Assembly: GCA_009026175.1 (NCBI GenBank)
Contig: WBTZ01000004.1
Location: forward strand, 1-64,000
Length of the DNA: 64,000 nt
Direction: 5' to 3'
DNA from: Zoogloea sp.
GTDB taxonomy: Bacteria; Pseudomonadota; Gammaproteobacteria; Burkholderiales; Rhodocyclaceae
Shown: one piece after another, positions 62,634-64,000 of the stretch
Numbering within the stretch: position 1 is the first letter of the stretch
Layout of the letters: every line of letters starts with the position of its first letter
Translations under genes and position numbers: made by a program
The notes under the pieces: generated by a model
The model's input: only the letters and a program-made list of their open reading frames with translations
Database searches by the model: none
What the model was told of the DNA's origin: nothing

Positions 62634-62686
62634 GCAGAGCGCCTTTTCAAAATCAAGGCTTTAACGAATCTCGACGGGGGAGGAGT

Positions 62687-62721
62687 GGGACATTTTGTCC
62701 TTACGGACGACAAAATGTCCC
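62687..62721. promoter_or_regulatory. 13-bp inverted repeat, candidate enhancer site
   Basis: GGGACATTTTGTC and GACAAAATGTCCC are perfect complements separated by 9 bp. The site is about 98 bp upstream of the predicted sigma-54 start, a normal distance for an enhancer-binding activator. Confidence 0.65.
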
Positions 62722-62772
62722 TGCGCGACGCCCGGCAGCACCATGACGTCCGGGAAGCTGGCCAGATGGGCC

Positions 62773-62801
62773 TTCACGCCTGCTTTTTCCCTCGTTATAG
62801 T
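62773..62801 (+). promoter_or_regulatory. Sigma-70-like promoter of the ABC transporter operon
   Basis: TTCACG (62773-62778) and TATAGT (62796-62801) are separated by 17 bp, upstream of the substrate-binding protein gene at 62935. Confidence 0.5.
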
Positions 62802-62934
62802 CCGCCCCGCAGTCTGCGTACTGCCTGGATGCAATTTCTGCGGGGCCGGTCGATTCCGGTTCCGATATCAAGCCGGGGCCGTCCTCCCTCGTCCCGGCGG
62901 CTGGCGCCTTGCGGTGCCCTTTGAGGAGCAATCG

Positions 62935-63816
62935 ATGACTACCGTGCCGTTCTCCCGGCGCGCGCTGCTGCGCGCCTGTGCCCTGTCCACCCTGGCTGCC
63001 CTCGGCGCCCTGCCCCTCGCCGCCCAGGCCGAGGACGTGCTGCGGGTTTCCGCCATTCCCGATGAGGCACCCACCGAGCTGCAGCGCAAGTTCGCGCCCC
63101 TGGGGGCCTACCTGGAGGCGGAGACCGGCATGAAGGTCAGCTTCGTGCCCGTGACCGATTACGCTGCCGTGGTGGAGGCCCTGGCCACCCGCAAGATCGA
63201 TATGGCCTGGCTGGGCGGTTTCACCTTCGTCCAGGCCAAGATCCGCACCAATGGCACGGCGGTGCCCCTGGTGCAGCGGGCCGAGGACGCGAAGTTCACT
63301 TCGAAGTTCATCACCGCCAACGACGCCATCAAGAGCTTTGCCGACCTGAAGGGCAAGACCTTCGCCTTCGGTGCCCCCTCCTCCACCTCCGGCCACCTGA
63401 TGCCGCGCTACTTCCTGGGCCAGGAAGGCCTCAACCCGGATAAGGACTTCAAGAACGTGGCCTTCTCCGGTGCTCACGACGCTACCGTGGCCTTCGTGCA
63501 GGCGGGCAAGGTCGATGCGGGGGTGCTGAACGCCTCGGTGTGGGACAAGCTGGTCGAGCAGAAGAAGGTGGATACGGCCAAGGTGCGCGTGTTCGCCACC
63601 ACGCCGTCGTACTTCGACTACAACTGGACGGTGCGTGGCGACCTGGATCCGAAGATCCAGGCCAAGCTGACCCAGGCCTTCCTGAAGCTCGATCCGGCCA
63701 ATCCGGCGCACAAGGAGATCATGGCCCTGCAACGCGCCAGCAAGTTCATCCCCACCAAGGCGGAGAACTACAAGGGCATCGAAACGGCCGCCCAGGCCGC
63801 CGGCCTGCTGAAATAA
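62935..63816 (+). CDS. PhnD-like ABC transporter substrate-binding protein, putative selenate type
   Basis: Periplasmic binding protein of the phosphate/phosphonate (PhnD) class. The signal peptide spans residues 1-30 ([21 protein letters not shown], ending AQAED). Mature motifs are [35 protein letters not shown] and [17 protein letters not shown] subgroup of this family is named putative selenate-binding because it travels with selenium genes. The neighbouring fdn/sel island supports that choice over phosphonate or phosphite. The ATG at 62935 follows GAGGAG at six bases. Confidence 0.8.
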   Translation: MTTVPFSRRALLRACALSTLAALGALPLAAQAEDVLRVSAIPDEAPTELQRKFAPLGAYLEAETGMKVSFVPVTDYAAVVEALATRKIDMAWLGGFTFVQAKIRTNGTAVPLVQRAEDAKFTSKFITANDAIKSFADLKGKTFAFGAPSSTSGHLMPRYFLGQEGLNPDKDFKNVAFSGAHDATVAFVQAGKVDAGVLNASVWDKLVEQKKVDTAKVRVFATTPSYFDYNWTVRGDLDPKIQAKLTQAFLKLDPANPAHKEIMALQRASKFIPTKAENYKGIETAAQAAGLLK

Positions 63817-63833
63817 CGCAGCCAAGGAAGAGC

Positions 63834-64000
63834 ATGGGTTTTTCCCTGGAGGGCGTCGGGCTGACCCACGCCAACGGATTTCGTGCCCTGCATGATGTGG
63901 ACCTGCGCGTCGCCGCGGGCGAGCGGGTGGCACTGGTGGGGGCGTCGGGCGCGGGCAAGACCACCCTGCTGCGGGTTCTGGCGGCGGCCCTGCGTCCCGA
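63834..64000 (+). CDS. ABC transporter ATP-binding protein (3' truncated by window edge)
   Basis: First 55 residues of an ATPase that follows the binding protein by 17 bp. It starts [19 protein letters not shown], with Walker [16 protein letters not shown]. The signature and Walker B motifs lie beyond the window. PhnC-like, likely serving the same transporter. Confidence 0.88.
   Translation, partial: MGFSLEGVGLTHANGFRALHDVDLRVAAGERVALVGASGAGKTTLLRVLAAALRP

Noticed and set aside
62696..62712. NifA-type site TGT-N10-ACA in the fdnG upstream palindrome
   Set aside because: The spacing is 11, not 10, so it does not fit NifA.
59466..62924. Long plus-strand open frame (1152 codons) opposite fdnG
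   Set aside because: No recognisable domain, and it lies antisense to a well-identified enzyme; GC-codon shadow.

Overview
The window is GC-rich, densely coded DNA from a betaproteobacterium. The gene content suggests Rhodocyclales (Azospira/Dechlorosoma-like): an earP-efp pair with an Arg32 type EF-P, a DUF971-ubiE-ubiJ run, the phoB-phoR order, a complete atpIBEFHAGDC operon and a selenocysteine-containing formate dehydrogenase-N. The genus is an inference; no rRNA gene is present to confirm it.

Layout: 1-5.2 kb holds a cobalamin uptake and adenosylation operon (btuB, truncated at the window edge, btuC, btuD, cobO) followed by a 2-hydroxyacid dehydrogenase. 5.3-9.6 kb carries a SWIM-SNF2 helicase and a sirtuin on the minus strand. 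9.7-12.7 kb has a class II amidotransferase, a HIT hydrolase and a 536-residue protein with a PilZ-like C-terminus. 12.7-14.8 kb is phoBR, and 14.9-16.8 kb is DUF971-ubiE-ubiJ. A perfect bidirectional terminator separates this from the minus-strand ATP synthase operon (16.8-23.7 kb).

23.9-30.1 kb is a five-gene plus-strand unit: an ArsR-type regulator, an Aas-like acyltransferase/acyl-ACP synthetase, a rhombosortase, a Tat-exported amidohydrolase, and an LplT-PlsC fusion. The last three genes overlap by ATGA. Rhombosortase products in Vibrio carry a glycerophosphoethanolamine moiety and Aas/LplT recycle lyso-phosphatidylethanolamine, so this may be a coupled protein-modification and lipid-repair system. 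Next come a Tat-exported superoxide dismutase, yaeQ, a LEA-like lipoprotein and earP-efp. An approximately 730-bp AT-rich gene-free region (33.87-34.61 kb) holds six DnaA-box-like sites and a duplicated element, and resembles a replication origin or DnaA-binding locus.

34.6-51.8 kb contains EamA exporters, a DUF1857 protein, an aminotransferase, an alpha-2-macroglobulin/CPBP protease/PBP1C operon, small secreted proteins, ComEA, a PulE-like ATPase, a NYN-LOTUS protein and a GST. 51.9-64 kb is a formate dehydrogenase/selenocysteine island. On the minus strand it has fdnGHI (with an in-frame UGA and SECIS), fdhE, selA, selB, selC (tRNA-Sec), a GcvH-like protein, a DsrE protein and mobA. A divergent ABC transporter of the putative selenate type begins at the right edge. 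A sigma-54 promoter and a 13-bp inverted repeat lie upstream of fdnG. No CRISPR array, insertion sequence or prophage was seen.
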